Shown in pieces: positions 33,762-41,829 of a DNA stretch of 52,007 nt. The translations under genes and the position numbers were made by a program. A model generated the notes under the pieces. It was not told the DNA's origin. It was given only the letters and a program-made list of their open reading frames with translations, and did no database searches. This DNA is from Mycolicibacter heraklionensis (GTDB lineage Bacteria; Actinomycetota; Actinomycetes; Mycobacteriales; Mycobacteriaceae): positions 1-52,007 of the forward strand of contig LZME01000155.1 of the NCBI GenBank assembly GCA_001673575.1, written 5' to 3'. Positions within the stretch are counted from its first letter, which is position 1, and every line of letters begins with the position of its first letter.

Positions 33762-34571
33762 ATGAACGCTGTAGTGAACGACATTGAGGCCAGGCACCGT
33801 GCGCTGTGGGCGCTAGGCGACTACGCGGCGATCGCCACCGATGTGGTGACACCATTGGGGCCGGTACTCGTGACGGCCTGTGGGATCGGGCCGCAGGACT
33901 GGGTGCTGGATGTGGCTGCGGGAACCGGCAATGCGGCCATCCCTGCCGCGGCCACCGGAGCCCACGTCGTGGCCAGCGACCTGTGCCCGCAATTGCTGTA
34001 TCGCGGCCGCGCGCAGAGCGCACAGCGGGGTCTTGTGTTGGACTGGCGCGAGGCCAATGCCGAGGCGTTGCCGTTCGACGACGATGAATTCGACGTGGTG
34101 ATGTCCTGTATCGGCGTGATGTTCGCACCGCACCATCAGTCGGCTGCAGACGAACTGATCCGCGTCTGCCGCCCCGGCGGCCGCATCGGTGTGATCAGTT
34201 GGACGCCAGAGGGTTTCATTGGCCAGCTGTTCGCCACTATGAAGCCGTACGTGCCTGCGCCGCCGGCCGGGGTGTCTGCGCCGCCGTTATGGGGCAGCGA
34301 GCCCTATGTGCATGCCCTGCTGGGGGAGGCGGTCACCGATGTTGCCACCGAGCGCCGCGGGCTGACGGTCTCCGCCTTTGCCGACGGCGCCGCGTTTCGC
34401 GATTACTTCAAGGCGAACTACGGGCCGACCATCGCGGCCTACCGGGGGATCGCCGAGGCCCCCGATCGCGTGGCCGCACTGGACGCTGACATCGCGGCGT
34501 TGGCCGATCGCGCACTGCGGGGCGGCTCGATGGAGTGGGAGTACCTGCTGCTGACCGCGCGTAAGGGCTGA
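33762..34571 (+). CDS. Class I SAM-dependent methyltransferase
   Basis: A 269-residue methyltransferase of the UbiE/methyltransferase-11 type. The SAM motif is VLDVAAGTGNAAIPAA (about 50-65), the acidic ribose-binding residue is in VVASDLC, and FDVVMSCIGVMFAPHH and LIRVCRPGGRIGVISW form motifs post-I and III. The substrate is unknown; small molecule or lipid is likely. ATG 33762 with GGGAGGGG about 11 nt upstream. Divergent from the HxlR gene, which suggests local control. Confidence 0.87.
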   Translation: MNAVVNDIEARHRALWALGDYAAIATDVVTPLGPVLVTACGIGPQDWVLDVAAGTGNAAIPAAATGAHVVASDLCPQLLYRGRAQSAQRGLVLDWREANAEALPFDDDEFDVVMSCIGVMFAPHHQSAADELIRVCRPGGRIGVISWTPEGFIGQLFATMKPYVPAPPAGVSAPPLWGSEPYVHALLGEAVTDVATERRGLTVSAFADGAAFRDYFKANYGPTIAAYRGIAEAPDRVAALDADIAALADRALRGGSMEWEYLLLTARKG

Positions 34572-34588
34572 GCGGCGGTGGCACCGGT

Positions 34589-34617
34589 CAGCCGACTATG
34601 CCAACCTGACGGCTGAG
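34589..34617. terminator. Candidate hairpin between convergent genes
   Basis: TCAGCCG (34589-34595) and CGGCTGA (34611-34617) form a 7-bp stem with a 15-nt loop between the methyltransferase and the secreted-protein genes. No T run; weak support. Confidence 0.3.
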
Positions 34618-34623
34618 GACCGC

Positions 34624-35010
34624 CTAGGACGCAGGTGTCGATTTTTCGGCCGGGGGATGTTCCATCCCCGCGGGGCACGGTTCTCCGGCGGCAGTGTAGA
34701 ACGGTTGACCCGACGGGGCGTAGCAGGGCGGAAGGCCTGCGGACTGCTGCGCCGCGATCTCGTCGTGGCTGGCGAGGGGCCGGTCGATCGCGCCCCCGAC
34801 GGCACCGGCGGTGGCTCCGGCGATGACATCATTGGCGACGGCGCCCAGCAGGCCCGGGCCGCAGGGGCCGGGTACGAAGATCGGGCCCAGGATGCCGGGG
34901 CAGATCCCGGCATGTGCTTGGGGCGCTACCCCAGCTGGTACAACGGCCAGGGCTGCAGCCGCTGTGGCGACCGCTGCCAAGGGACGTGCAATACGGCGTT
35001 TGCCGTGCAT
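34624..35010 (-). CDS. Small secreted cysteine-containing protein
   Basis: A 128-residue exported protein of unknown function. The signal peptide (HGKRRIARPL then AAVATAAAALAVVPAG) ends QAHA near residue 33. The mature part starts GICPGILGPIFVPGPCGPG, a motif seen in small mycobacterial exported proteins, has a Gly/Ala stretch (AGATAGAVGGAI) like a short glycine-zipper, and two more cysteines near PPCYAP and EPCPAG. ATG 35010 has AGGAAGG 6 nt upstream; an ORF extension to 35058 lacks such a site. 35011-35175 holds no other gene. Confidence 0.7.
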   Translation of the reverse strand: MHGKRRIARPLAAVATAAAALAVVPAGVAPQAHAGICPGILGPIFVPGPCGPGLLGAVANDVIAGATAGAVGGAIDRPLASHDEIAAQQSAGLPPCYAPSGQPFYTAAGEPCPAGMEHPPAEKSTPAS

Positions 35011-35175
35011 GGCATGCCTTCCTGGTGAGGGACGATCGGCCGATAGCCTACCCGACACCGGATCGGTGAGTGCGCGTCTCGAATGTTGTCGATCCTGAGC
35101 TCACCGAATGCTGATCCAGAACCGTATTCGCAACGTGGACAGTCGATTTCTTGAGGGCGCTGCCAGCGCGCAGCA

Positions 35176-35562
35176 TCAGCCCTCGCGCGCTTGGTCGGCG
35201 CGCAACGCCTTGATGCGCCGCTGCTCGCGCAGGACTTCCTGGTAGCTCTCGCGTTCGGCGACCAGCCACTCCGGTTTCTCCTCGAGCAGCGCGACGATCT
35301 GCTCGGTGGTCAACGCGTTCTCCATGCCGCTGCGGGTCAGACCGGAGATCGAGATGCCCAGCTTGGCTGCCACCAGGTTCTTCGGGTGCGGCCCGTTCTT
35401 GCGCAGGTCCTTGAGCCACTGCGGCGGTTCGGCCTGCAGGGCGGCGAGCTCGGTGCGGGTGATCGAGTTCTCCTGGAACTCCGCGGGTGTGGCGGGCAGG
35501 TACACGTCCAGCTTCTTGGCCGCCGTGGCGGGTTTCATGGACTGCGCGTTCGGCCTGCTCAT
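35176..35562 (-). CDS. DUF5997 family protein
   Basis: A 128-residue soluble basic/charged protein. After an N-terminal KPATAAKKLDVYLPATPAEFQ segment it carries WLKDLRKNGPHPKNLVAAKLGIS followed by LTTEQIVALLEEKPEWLVAER. I recognise the family as DUF5997, of unknown function, whose middle part looks like a short DNA- or RNA-binding helical unit. ATG 35562 is 6 nt from TAGGCT (minus strand), so the mRNA is probably leaderless. It is divergent, by 28 bp, from a LysR-like substrate-binding-domain gene, and I believe this pairing recurs in actinobacteria. Confidence 0.78.
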   Translation of the reverse strand: MSRPNAQSMKPATAAKKLDVYLPATPAEFQENSITRTELAALQAEPPQWLKDLRKNGPHPKNLVAAKLGISISGLTRSGMENALTTEQIVALLEEKPEWLVAERESYQEVLREQRRIKALRADQAREG

Positions 35563-35590
35563 GGCGCCAGCCTATCGGTAGCCTGATGCG
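35563..35590. promoter_or_regulatory. Compact divergent leaderless promoter pair
   Basis: The whole intergenic space is 28 bp. On the minus strand TAGGCT (35574-35569) stands 6 nt before ATG 35562; on the plus strand TAGCCT (35579-35584) stands 6 nt before GTG 35591. The two -10 elements are 4 bp apart, so each promoter's -35 region lies inside the other gene and RNA polymerase cannot occupy both at once. Confidence 0.55.
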
Positions 35591-36304
35591 GTGAACCCGC
35601 CTTCCCTCACCCTCGGGTACGTCCCCGGCGGGACGCCCGCGAAGTGGGCACGAGTCTGGGGACAGCGGCATCCAGACGTTCCGCTGCTGCTGCACACCCT
35701 TGAAGCCGCCGACGCGGTGGCCGCGGTGCGGGCAGGCACTGTCGATGTGGCGCTATTGCGGCCGTTGTCTGACACCGCAGGGCTGGCTGTCATTCCGCTC
35801 TACGAGGAGACGACGGTGGCCGTGGTGCCGAAGGACCACGTGTTCAATGCCGTCGATGAGATCACCTCGGCGGATCTCGCCGACGAACCGCTGCTGCTTC
35901 CACTCGACGATGTCGTCGGATGGGCGGATGCGCCCGGCAAGCCGATTGACCATCGCCCTGAAACCACCCAGGATGCAATAGAACTCGTCGCGGCCGGGCT
36001 CGGTGCGCTGATCGTTCCGCAGTCGTTGGCGCGGCTGTATCACCGCAAGGACCTCGCCTACCGTCCGATCAGTGATGCACCCACCTGCCCGGTGTCGCTC
36101 GCCTTCGCCGAAGGTCCGCAGTCGGCGCTGGTCGAACAGTTCGTCGGCATTGTGCGCGGCCGCAAACCCGGTTCGTCGCGGGGACAGTCCGAGCCGGCAC
36201 CGAAACGCAGCGCGCGGGAGAAGACCCTTGCCAAGCAGGCCGCCCGCGCGGCTGCGGGCAAGACCGCACGCAAGGCGGGTCGGGTGAGTCGAGGCCGACG
36301 CTGA
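35591..36304 (+). CDS. LysR-type substrate-binding-domain protein without HTH, basic C-terminal tail
   Basis: A 237-residue protein. Residues 1-190 match the periplasmic-binding-like effector domain of LysR regulators (LEAADAVAAVRAGTVDVALLRPL, then VIPLYEETTVAVVPKDH and ELVAAGLGALIVPQSLARLY). The N-terminal helix-turn-helix of LysR is absent: the protein starts directly with the first strand, SLTLGYVPG. The last 45 residues are Lys/Arg/Ala-rich (KRSAREKTLAKQAARAAAGK), like histone or HupB tails, and could bind nucleic acid non-specifically. GTG 35591 is leaderless-type. It may work with the divergent DUF5997 protein. Confidence 0.8.
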   Translation: MNPPSLTLGYVPGGTPAKWARVWGQRHPDVPLLLHTLEAADAVAAVRAGTVDVALLRPLSDTAGLAVIPLYEETTVAVVPKDHVFNAVDEITSADLADEPLLLPLDDVVGWADAPGKPIDHRPETTQDAIELVAAGLGALIVPQSLARLYHRKDLAYRPISDAPTCPVSLAFAEGPQSALVEQFVGIVRGRKPGSSRGQSEPAPKRSAREKTLAKQAARAAAGKTARKAGRVSRGRR

Positions 36305-36306
36305 GC

Positions 36307-37401
36307 TCAGCGGCACGGCGAGCGGAGGGCGAGCAGCAGTCGGATGAGGTCGGCTTGTCGATGAGTTCCGGTCTTGTCGAAGACGTGCTGCAGGTGTGTT
36401 TTGACGGTGGACTGTGAAAGGGACATGCGTTCGGCGATCTCTTTGACGCCTCCGCCGTTCATCACCATGACGGCAATCTCGGCTTCACCAGGAGTCAGGC
36501 CATAGTGGCGGCGCAAAAATGTTGATGCGGTGCCGGATTCGTGCTCTGGATCAGCGACGACGATGATGGCATGCCAGCCGGAGCCGGTGGCGCCGGATGG
36601 ATCGGCGGGCAGAACCTCGATGACGTAGGGGCGTCGACCCGAGGGACGGGCGCACAGCAGAGAGTTCCCCGACGGGTGGCTGCCCACAGGTGTCACGGCG
36701 GCGTGAATGCTGCCCTGTAGTGCGGTGTCGGTGCTGACGGCTGCCGCTTCGAGTCGCCCGGCGTGGACCATGAGTCCGTCGGCCGACCGCAACAGGTCAT
36801 CGGCGGCGGCGTTGGTGTAGACGATGCGGGACGCAGCGGTGACCACGATGACGGCGTGACCCAGCGCCTGGGTGACCGCACCGAGCTCGTCGGCTCGTCG
36901 GCGCAGGTGTTCCAGGTGTGCCTGGCTGCGCAGCGCCTGCTGCAGATGGGGCACCAGCGCGCTGACCAAGGGGATGAACGGCTCCGGAGGACGTGGCCCA
37001 GCGGTAAGGAACGCCATGGGGGCCGGGCCGTCGGTGAGTCGCACGAATAAACCGTCGGTCATATCCAGCGGCCGCAGCCAGTCGATGTGGAACTCCGACT
37101 GGGCCTGCAACGCCACCAACGCCCGCCCGCTTTGGAGTGAACCTACGGGGCTGTGTTCGACAGCCTCGAGCACGTAGTCGAGCCGGCGGTAATGCCGCTG
37201 GTAATCGGCGCACGCATCCGGGGCCAGACTCGCAGCCTGAATCGACCGCCCCGTTTCGTCCACCCGTATCAGCGCGCAGTGAGTATCGAGCGTGCGCCGA
37301 AGGTCCCTTAGCGTCTCGTTCCAGTTCTCGGGAGCCAGCACCGAGCTGTAGACGGCCGCGACCAGTCGCGAAAAGTCATCAAGGGTCGCCATCGCCGACA
37401 T
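36307..37401 (-). CDS. LuxR-type transcriptional regulator with PAS-like region
   Basis: A 364-residue regulator. The C-terminal LuxR helix-turn-helix is clear: RRHYGLTPGEAEIAVMVMNGG, then VKEIAERMSLSQSTVKTHLQHVF and DKTGTHRQADLIRLL. The N-terminal part begins DDFSRLVAAVYSSVLAPENWNE, a start common in orphan actinobacterial LuxR proteins, and the middle (LGHAVIVVTAASRIVYTNAAADDLL) is PAS-like. ATG 37401 has GGAG 8 nt upstream. It is divergent from the P450 gene (138 nt) and a likely regulator of the P450-hydrolase pair. Confidence 0.88.
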   Translation of the reverse strand: MSAMATLDDFSRLVAAVYSSVLAPENWNETLRDLRRTLDTHCALIRVDETGRSIQAASLAPDACADYQRHYRRLDYVLEAVEHSPVGSLQSGRALVALQAQSEFHIDWLRPLDMTDGLFVRLTDGPAPMAFLTAGPRPPEPFIPLVSALVPHLQQALRSQAHLEHLRRRADELGAVTQALGHAVIVVTAASRIVYTNAAADDLLRSADGLMVHAGRLEAAAVSTDTALQGSIHAAVTPVGSHPSGNSLLCARPSGRRPYVIEVLPADPSGATGSGWHAIIVVADPEHESGTASTFLRRHYGLTPGEAEIAVMVMNGGGVKEIAERMSLSQSTVKTHLQHVFDKTGTHRQADLIRLLLALRSPCR

Positions 37402-37539
37402 CGCAGGTCTCCGGTCTGGGGATCGTCTCCCACCTGTGGAAATTCTGCACCCGACTCGCGGAATGGTGAAACGATTTCGGGCGAAAACTTCAACCGTTTG
37501 GATGAGGCGAGGGCGGATCGGGCCTGGTTGGCTACCGCC

Positions 37540-38910
37540 ATGACCGTGCAGGATGTCGGCGCCGATGTGCGCGCGCTGCCGTTAGCGCCGAAAAGCCCAT
37601 TGCCCTATTGGCAGCAGGTTCGGCAGTTCCGGGAGCTGCGTACCGGAATCGAAATATTGCGCGATGCCGGCGGGCCGGTGACCCGGCTGGAACTGGCGCC
37701 ACGCTGGCTCGCGCCCCCGATCGTGGTGGTGACCTCGCCGCAAGGTGCGCACGACGTGCTCAGCAGCGGCGACGTCGATCGCACCCTGGCCCACGACGAG
37801 ATACGCCACCTGATGGGGCCAAACCTCTTCGATCTGCCCAACGATGCGTGGCTGCCGCGGCGGCGCACGTTGCAGCCGCTGTTCACCAAGCAGCATGTCC
37901 GTGGATTCGCCGGGCAGATGGGACAGGCCGCCGAAACCGTCGCTGCCGGCTGGAAAGACGGGTCAACGGTTGATTTGGACGCCGAGTGCCGCCGATTGAC
38001 GCTGCGGGCGTTGGGGCGCTCGGTGCTCGGCGCCGACCTTGACGAACAGGCCGCCGCGCTGGGTGCGCCGATGCGAGTCGCGCAGGAGTACGTCACGCAG
38101 CGGGCGTTTGCGCCGGCGCGCGCGCCGCGCTGGCTGCCGACCCCGGCGCGACACCGTGCCCGGGCCGCCAGCACCACATTGCACCGGCTCGCCAACGACA
38201 TCCTGCAGGCCTGCCGTGCCGACCCGGACCGTGACGCACCGCTGGTGCGCGGGCTGATCGCTGCCACCGACCCGGACACGGGCCGCCGACTGACCCATCA
38301 GGAGATCTGCGACGAGCTGATCGTGTTCATGCTGGCCGGCCACGACACTACCGCGACGACGCTGGCCTACGCGTTGTGGGCGCTGGGCAACCACCCCGAC
38401 ATGCAACGCCGGGTTGCCGCCGAGGTCGCCGAACTCGACGCGGACCTCAGCCCTGGCGATATGACCAAACTGCGGTACACCATTCAGGTCCTGCAAGAAG
38501 CACTCCGGTTATGCCCGCCCGGCGCGCTCAACGGCCGAACCGCAGTACGCGACATCGCGGTCGACGGCTTCCGTGTGCAGGCCGGCTCCATGATCGGGAT
38601 CGGCATCTACGCGATGCACCGCGATCCCAACCTGTGGGAACACCCGCTGGAGTTCGATCCGGACCGGTTCAGTCCGGAGAACTCTGCCGGCCGTAATCGA
38701 TGGCAGTACTTGCCATTCGGTGGCGGACCACGCAAGTGCGTCGGCGATCACTTCGCCATGTTGGAAGCCACTCTGGCGCTGGCCACCTGCTTGCGGCACC
38801 GCGAGATCAGCTCGCTGAGCAACGAATTCCCGGTTGCGGTGCCGTTCACGACGGTCGCCGCCGGGCCCATCTATGCCCGGGTCACGCTGCGAGCGGGCGC
38901 ACTACCGTGA
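37540..38910 (+). CDS. Cytochrome P450
   Basis: A 456-residue P450 of the CYP4/CYP102-like class common in mycobacteria. The I-helix reads FMLAGHDTTATTLAYALW, ExxR is in LQEALRLCPPG, PERF-type PDRFSPE follows, and the haem loop is LPFGGGPRKCVGDHFAM with Cys near residue 402. An N-terminal region (PKSPLPYWQQVRQFRELRTGI) precedes the fold. ATG 37540 is chosen; TTG 37498 would add 14 residues. The stop overlaps the hydrolase start (GTGA), so the two genes are co-translated. No CYP number can be assigned by eye, and the substrate is unknown. Confidence 0.9.
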   Translation: MTVQDVGADVRALPLAPKSPLPYWQQVRQFRELRTGIEILRDAGGPVTRLELAPRWLAPPIVVVTSPQGAHDVLSSGDVDRTLAHDEIRHLMGPNLFDLPNDAWLPRRRTLQPLFTKQHVRGFAGQMGQAAETVAAGWKDGSTVDLDAECRRLTLRALGRSVLGADLDEQAAALGAPMRVAQEYVTQRAFAPARAPRWLPTPARHRARAASTTLHRLANDILQACRADPDRDAPLVRGLIAATDPDTGRRLTHQEICDELIVFMLAGHDTTATTLAYALWALGNHPDMQRRVAAEVAELDADLSPGDMTKLRYTIQVLQEALRLCPPGALNGRTAVRDIAVDGFRVQAGSMIGIGIYAMHRDPNLWEHPLEFDPDRFSPENSAGRNRWQYLPFGGGPRKCVGDHFAMLEATLALATCLRHREISSLSNEFPVAVPFTTVAAGPIYARVTLRAGALP

Positions 38911-39743
38911 CGGCGCAACCTGCGTTGCCCGATGTGCCGGGGCGGGGTGCAACGCCCCGGCTGGAGATCCTCGACGTCGGCGTCACCACCAGCGCCCACC
39001 CGGCCCCGCTGCTATTCGTGCACGGAGCCTGGCATGGTGCGTGGTGTTGGGCCGAACACTTCCTGGACTTCTTCGCCGACAAGGGATATCGCGCAGTGGC
39101 GGTCAACCTGCGCGGCCACGGGGGGAGCGCGCTGCACCAACGGCTGCGTGGATGTTCGGCCGATGACTACGTCGACGACGTCCGCTCGGTGGTCGACGAC
39201 CTGCCGACCACACCGGTATTGATCGGCCATTCGTTGGGCGGTTATGTGGTGCAGAAGTACTTGGAGTCCTCGGCCGCGCCGGCCGGAGTTCTGCTGGCGT
39301 CCGTAACCGGCCACGCTGCGCTCACGCTGTACTTGCGCCAGATCAGACGACACCCCTGGTTGATGGCCGGCTCCGCGTTCACCGGCAGATCCTTGCGGCT
39401 GGTCGCGCCGCCCGAACGCGCCCGCGAAGCATTCTTCTCGCCGGCGACCTCGGAAGCCGACGTTATCCGGCACGCAGCGCGCCTGCAGGAAGAATGCCAA
39501 CGAGCAATCCTGGACGTATTGATGCTCAATATCGCCAAGCCCAAGCGGATCACTACACCGCTGCTGGTGCTGGGCGCCGAACACGACGGTTGCATCACCC
39601 CCAAGGCAACTCGAGCGCTGGCGCGTGCCTGTGGGACTGATGCCGAGATCTTCTGCGGCATGGGCCACGACATGATGCTCGAATCCGGCTGGGACGCGGT
39701 AGCGCAACGCATCCACCTCTGGTTGGGCGACCGCGGTCTGTAG
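38907..39743 (+). CDS. Alpha/beta hydrolase
   Basis: A 278-residue alpha/beta-hydrolase-fold enzyme. The oxyanion segment is FVHGAWHGAWCW, the nucleophile elbow GHSLGGY (Ser near residue 108), the catalytic Asp is in LGAEHDGCITP and the His in GMGHDMMLESGW. The cap region is Arg-rich (IRRHPWLMAGSAFTGRSLRLV). GTG 38907 overlaps the P450 stop by 4 nt. The pair probably processes one metabolite by oxidation and then ester or lactone hydrolysis. A hairpin follows. Confidence 0.88.
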   Translation: MTAQPALPDVPGRGATPRLEILDVGVTTSAHPAPLLFVHGAWHGAWCWAEHFLDFFADKGYRAVAVNLRGHGGSALHQRLRGCSADDYVDDVRSVVDDLPTTPVLIGHSLGGYVVQKYLESSAAPAGVLLASVTGHAALTLYLRQIRRHPWLMAGSAFTGRSLRLVAPPERAREAFFSPATSEADVIRHAARLQEECQRAILDVLMLNIAKPKRITTPLLVLGAEHDGCITPKATRALARACGTDAEIFCGMGHDMMLESGWDAVAQRIHLWLGDRGL

Positions 39744-39754
39744 CCGACTGATCC

Positions 39755-39780
39755 GCCTCGCGCGCATCGCTGCGCGAGGC
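39755..39780. terminator. Hairpin terminator between convergent genes
   Basis: GCCTCGCGC (39755-39763) and GCGCGAGGC (39772-39780) form a perfect 9-bp stem with an 8-nt loop, 12 nt after the hydrolase stop and just before the 3' end of the convergent flavoprotein gene. No T tract. Confidence 0.5.
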
Positions 39781-39786
39781 GCGTCC

Positions 39787-40968
39787 TCAGTGCGTGTGCG
39801 CCGGCCCCTCCTGGCCCTTGTACAGCCGGGAAAGCATCAGATCGCGGAATCGCGCGTTGTCGAGCAGCTTGAGTCCGGCGTTGGCCAGCGCCGGCCTACC
39901 GGCCAGCTTGTGAAAGAACCGGCCGCGCTTGTACTCCCGGCCCCAGGCCGCTTCCATCCGCTGCGCGTAGTTGGTGAAATCGTCGGGCCCGCCGTTGGTC
40001 AGCGCCGCCACGGCGCACTCGCCGGCGGCCAGCCCCGACTCCAGCGCCTTGGAGATCCCGGCGCCCGAGGTCGGCCTGCCCGCGCCCAAGGAGTCCCCGG
40101 TGAACAGCACCCCGGGTCGCCACGGCGGCCACGCGGTGAAGCCCATCGGCAGACGCCAGGCACGGACGGTCTTGGACTGTTTGAGTTCGGTGATCGAGGG
40201 CAGCTCCCACTCGCGGGGCAGCGTCTGGAGAAAGTCGCCGAGGAAGTGCGTGGCGTTGATCGCGTGCCAGTTCTTGTAGCTGTTGACGTAGCCCAAGCCA
40301 ATGTTGACCCGGCCGTCGCCCAGCGGGAACACCCACCCGTAGCCGGGCAGCTGGTCGCCCTGAAAGATCAGCTTCATATAAATGTCGAGGGAGTCGACGT
40401 CGGGCCGGATGGCGGGCATCTCGGCCCGGATCGCTATCGCGGAGTAGCCGTTGTAGTCCGAGTCGAGCTTCAGCGCCCGCTTGATCGGCGAGTAGGCGCC
40501 GTCGGCGGCGATCACCGCATCGGCCAGCACCTTCTCGCCGCCCTTGAGCAGCACCCCGGTCACGCGGCCGGTGTCGTCGAGGACGGGGCCGGCGGCCTCG
40601 GCGGACTGCCGGACTTCGGCACCGGCCGATTCGGCGTGCTTGAGCAGCAACGTGTCGAGGTCGGGGCGGCGTGCGACGTAGCCGTGGTCGGGCATGCCGG
40701 GTCGGCGCGGAAACGACAGCTCCCACTCGCTCGGGCTGAAGACCTTCACCCGGTTGACCCGGTGGAACTTATCCACCTGCTCGGCCAGGCCCATTTTCTG
40801 CAGGTAGCTGACCGCGCGCGCGGTCAGGCCGTCACCGCAGGGCTTGTCCCGCGGGAACTCCGCCTTGTCCAAGACCACGACGCTTGCGCCGGCTTGCCTG
40901 GCCTGCCAGGCGGCCGCTGACCCTGCTGGACCTCCGCCGACAACTGCAAGGTCGAATCGCTGCACCAC
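39787..40968 (-). CDS. Geranylgeranyl-reductase-family FAD-dependent oxidoreductase
   Basis: A 393-residue flavoprotein of the family that contains geranylgeranyl reductases and mycobacterial MenJ. The FAD motif is VVGGGPAGSAAAWQARQAG at the N-terminus, followed by the family signature EFPRDKPCGDGLTARAV. VIAADGAYSPIKRAL and GYGWVFPLGDGRVNIGLGYV occur mid-protein, and GDSLGAGRPTSGAGISKALESG binds FAD again. It should saturate isoprenoid double bonds of a quinone or lipid carrier. The start is the first of two GTG codons (40968), 7 nt after TAACAT, a leaderless-type promoter; in-frame sequence upstream lacks similarity. Divergent from a TetR gene. Confidence 0.88.
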   Translation of the reverse strand: MVQRFDLAVVGGGPAGSAAAWQARQAGASVVVLDKAEFPRDKPCGDGLTARAVSYLQKMGLAEQVDKFHRVNRVKVFSPSEWELSFPRRPGMPDHGYVARRPDLDTLLLKHAESAGAEVRQSAEAAGPVLDDTGRVTGVLLKGGEKVLADAVIAADGAYSPIKRALKLDSDYNGYSAIAIRAEMPAIRPDVDSLDIYMKLIFQGDQLPGYGWVFPLGDGRVNIGLGYVNSYKNWHAINATHFLGDFLQTLPREWELPSITELKQSKTVRAWRLPMGFTAWPPWRPGVLFTGDSLGAGRPTSGAGISKALESGLAAGECAVAALTNGGPDDFTNYAQRMEAAWGREYKRGRFFHKLAGRPALANAGLKLLDNARFRDLMLSRLYKGQEGPAHTH

Positions 40969-41034
40969 AGCGGCGATGTTAGCCGACGGCCGGTCTGCCC
41001 AGGTCAGGGACGGCAACGCTGTAAGGTGCTTGAC

Positions 41035-41772
41035 GTGCGTGGAACGACGAGACCCAAGCCGACCGAAAACGGTGGGCAGAAGGTCGACGCGCGCAGCGAG
41101 CGTTGGCGCGAGCACCGCAAGAAGGTCCGCCGCGAGATCGTTGACGCCGCTTTCCGGTCCATCGACCGTCTCGGCCCCGAAGTGAGCGTGCGCGAGATCG
41201 CCGAGGAAGCCGGCACCGCCAAGCCCAAGATCTACCGGCATTTTGCCGACAAGGACGACCTGTTCGAGGCGGTCGGGGCCCGGCTGCGTGATGATCTATG
41301 GACAGCGATCTTCGCCTCCATCGATGTCGCCACCAACTCGCTGCGTGACATCGTCCAGCGCAGTGTGGAAGAGTACGTCGCCCTGGTCGACGAGCATCCC
41401 AACGTGCTGCGGTTCTTCATCCAGGGGAGGGCGCGCGCGCAGGCCGAGTCGAGGATGCGGGCGCTCAACGAGGGCCGGACCATCACCCTGGCGATGGCCG
41501 AGATGATCAACAACGAACTGCAGGATTTGGATCTCAACCGCGGTGCGCTGGATCTGGCCGCCTTCGCGGCTTTCGGCAGCGCGACCTCGGCCACCGACTG
41601 GTGGCTGGGCCCGGAGCTGGACAGCCCGCGACGCATGCCCCGCGACACCTTCGTGGCCTACCTGACGACCATCATGATCAGCGTTGTCAGTGGCACCGCC
41701 CAGAACCTCGGCATCGTGATGGACCCCGATCAGCCGATTCAGTCGGCGGTCCGGAACCAACCGGTCGCCTGA
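41035..41772 (+). CDS. TetR family regulator (Rv3050c-like)
   Basis: A 245-residue regulator. The N-terminal HTH is VREIAEEAGTAKPKIYRHFADKDDLF (recognition helix TAKPKIYRHF, about residue 65), preceded by a basic extension (SERWREHRKKVRREI). The C-terminal domain includes SATSATDWWLGPELDSP. Length agrees with Rv3050c, which lies next to nrdE in M. tuberculosis; here 9 kb of other genes intervene. GTG 41035 is used: TAAGGT 7 nt upstream reads as either a -10 or a weak ribosome site. It may control the divergent flavoprotein or the monooxygenase at 48338, its usual neighbour. Confidence 0.88.
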   Translation: MRGTTRPKPTENGGQKVDARSERWREHRKKVRREIVDAAFRSIDRLGPEVSVREIAEEAGTAKPKIYRHFADKDDLFEAVGARLRDDLWTAIFASIDVATNSLRDIVQRSVEEYVALVDEHPNVLRFFIQGRARAQAESRMRALNEGRTITLAMAEMINNELQDLDLNRGALDLAAFAAFGSATSATDWWLGPELDSPRRMPRDTFVAYLTTIMISVVSGTAQNLGIVMDPDQPIQSAVRNQPVA

Positions 41773-41829
41773 TCAGCGAACCGCCTGAATCCCGCCCCGC
41801 AACCTGATAAATGCCGTATAAACGGCTGA

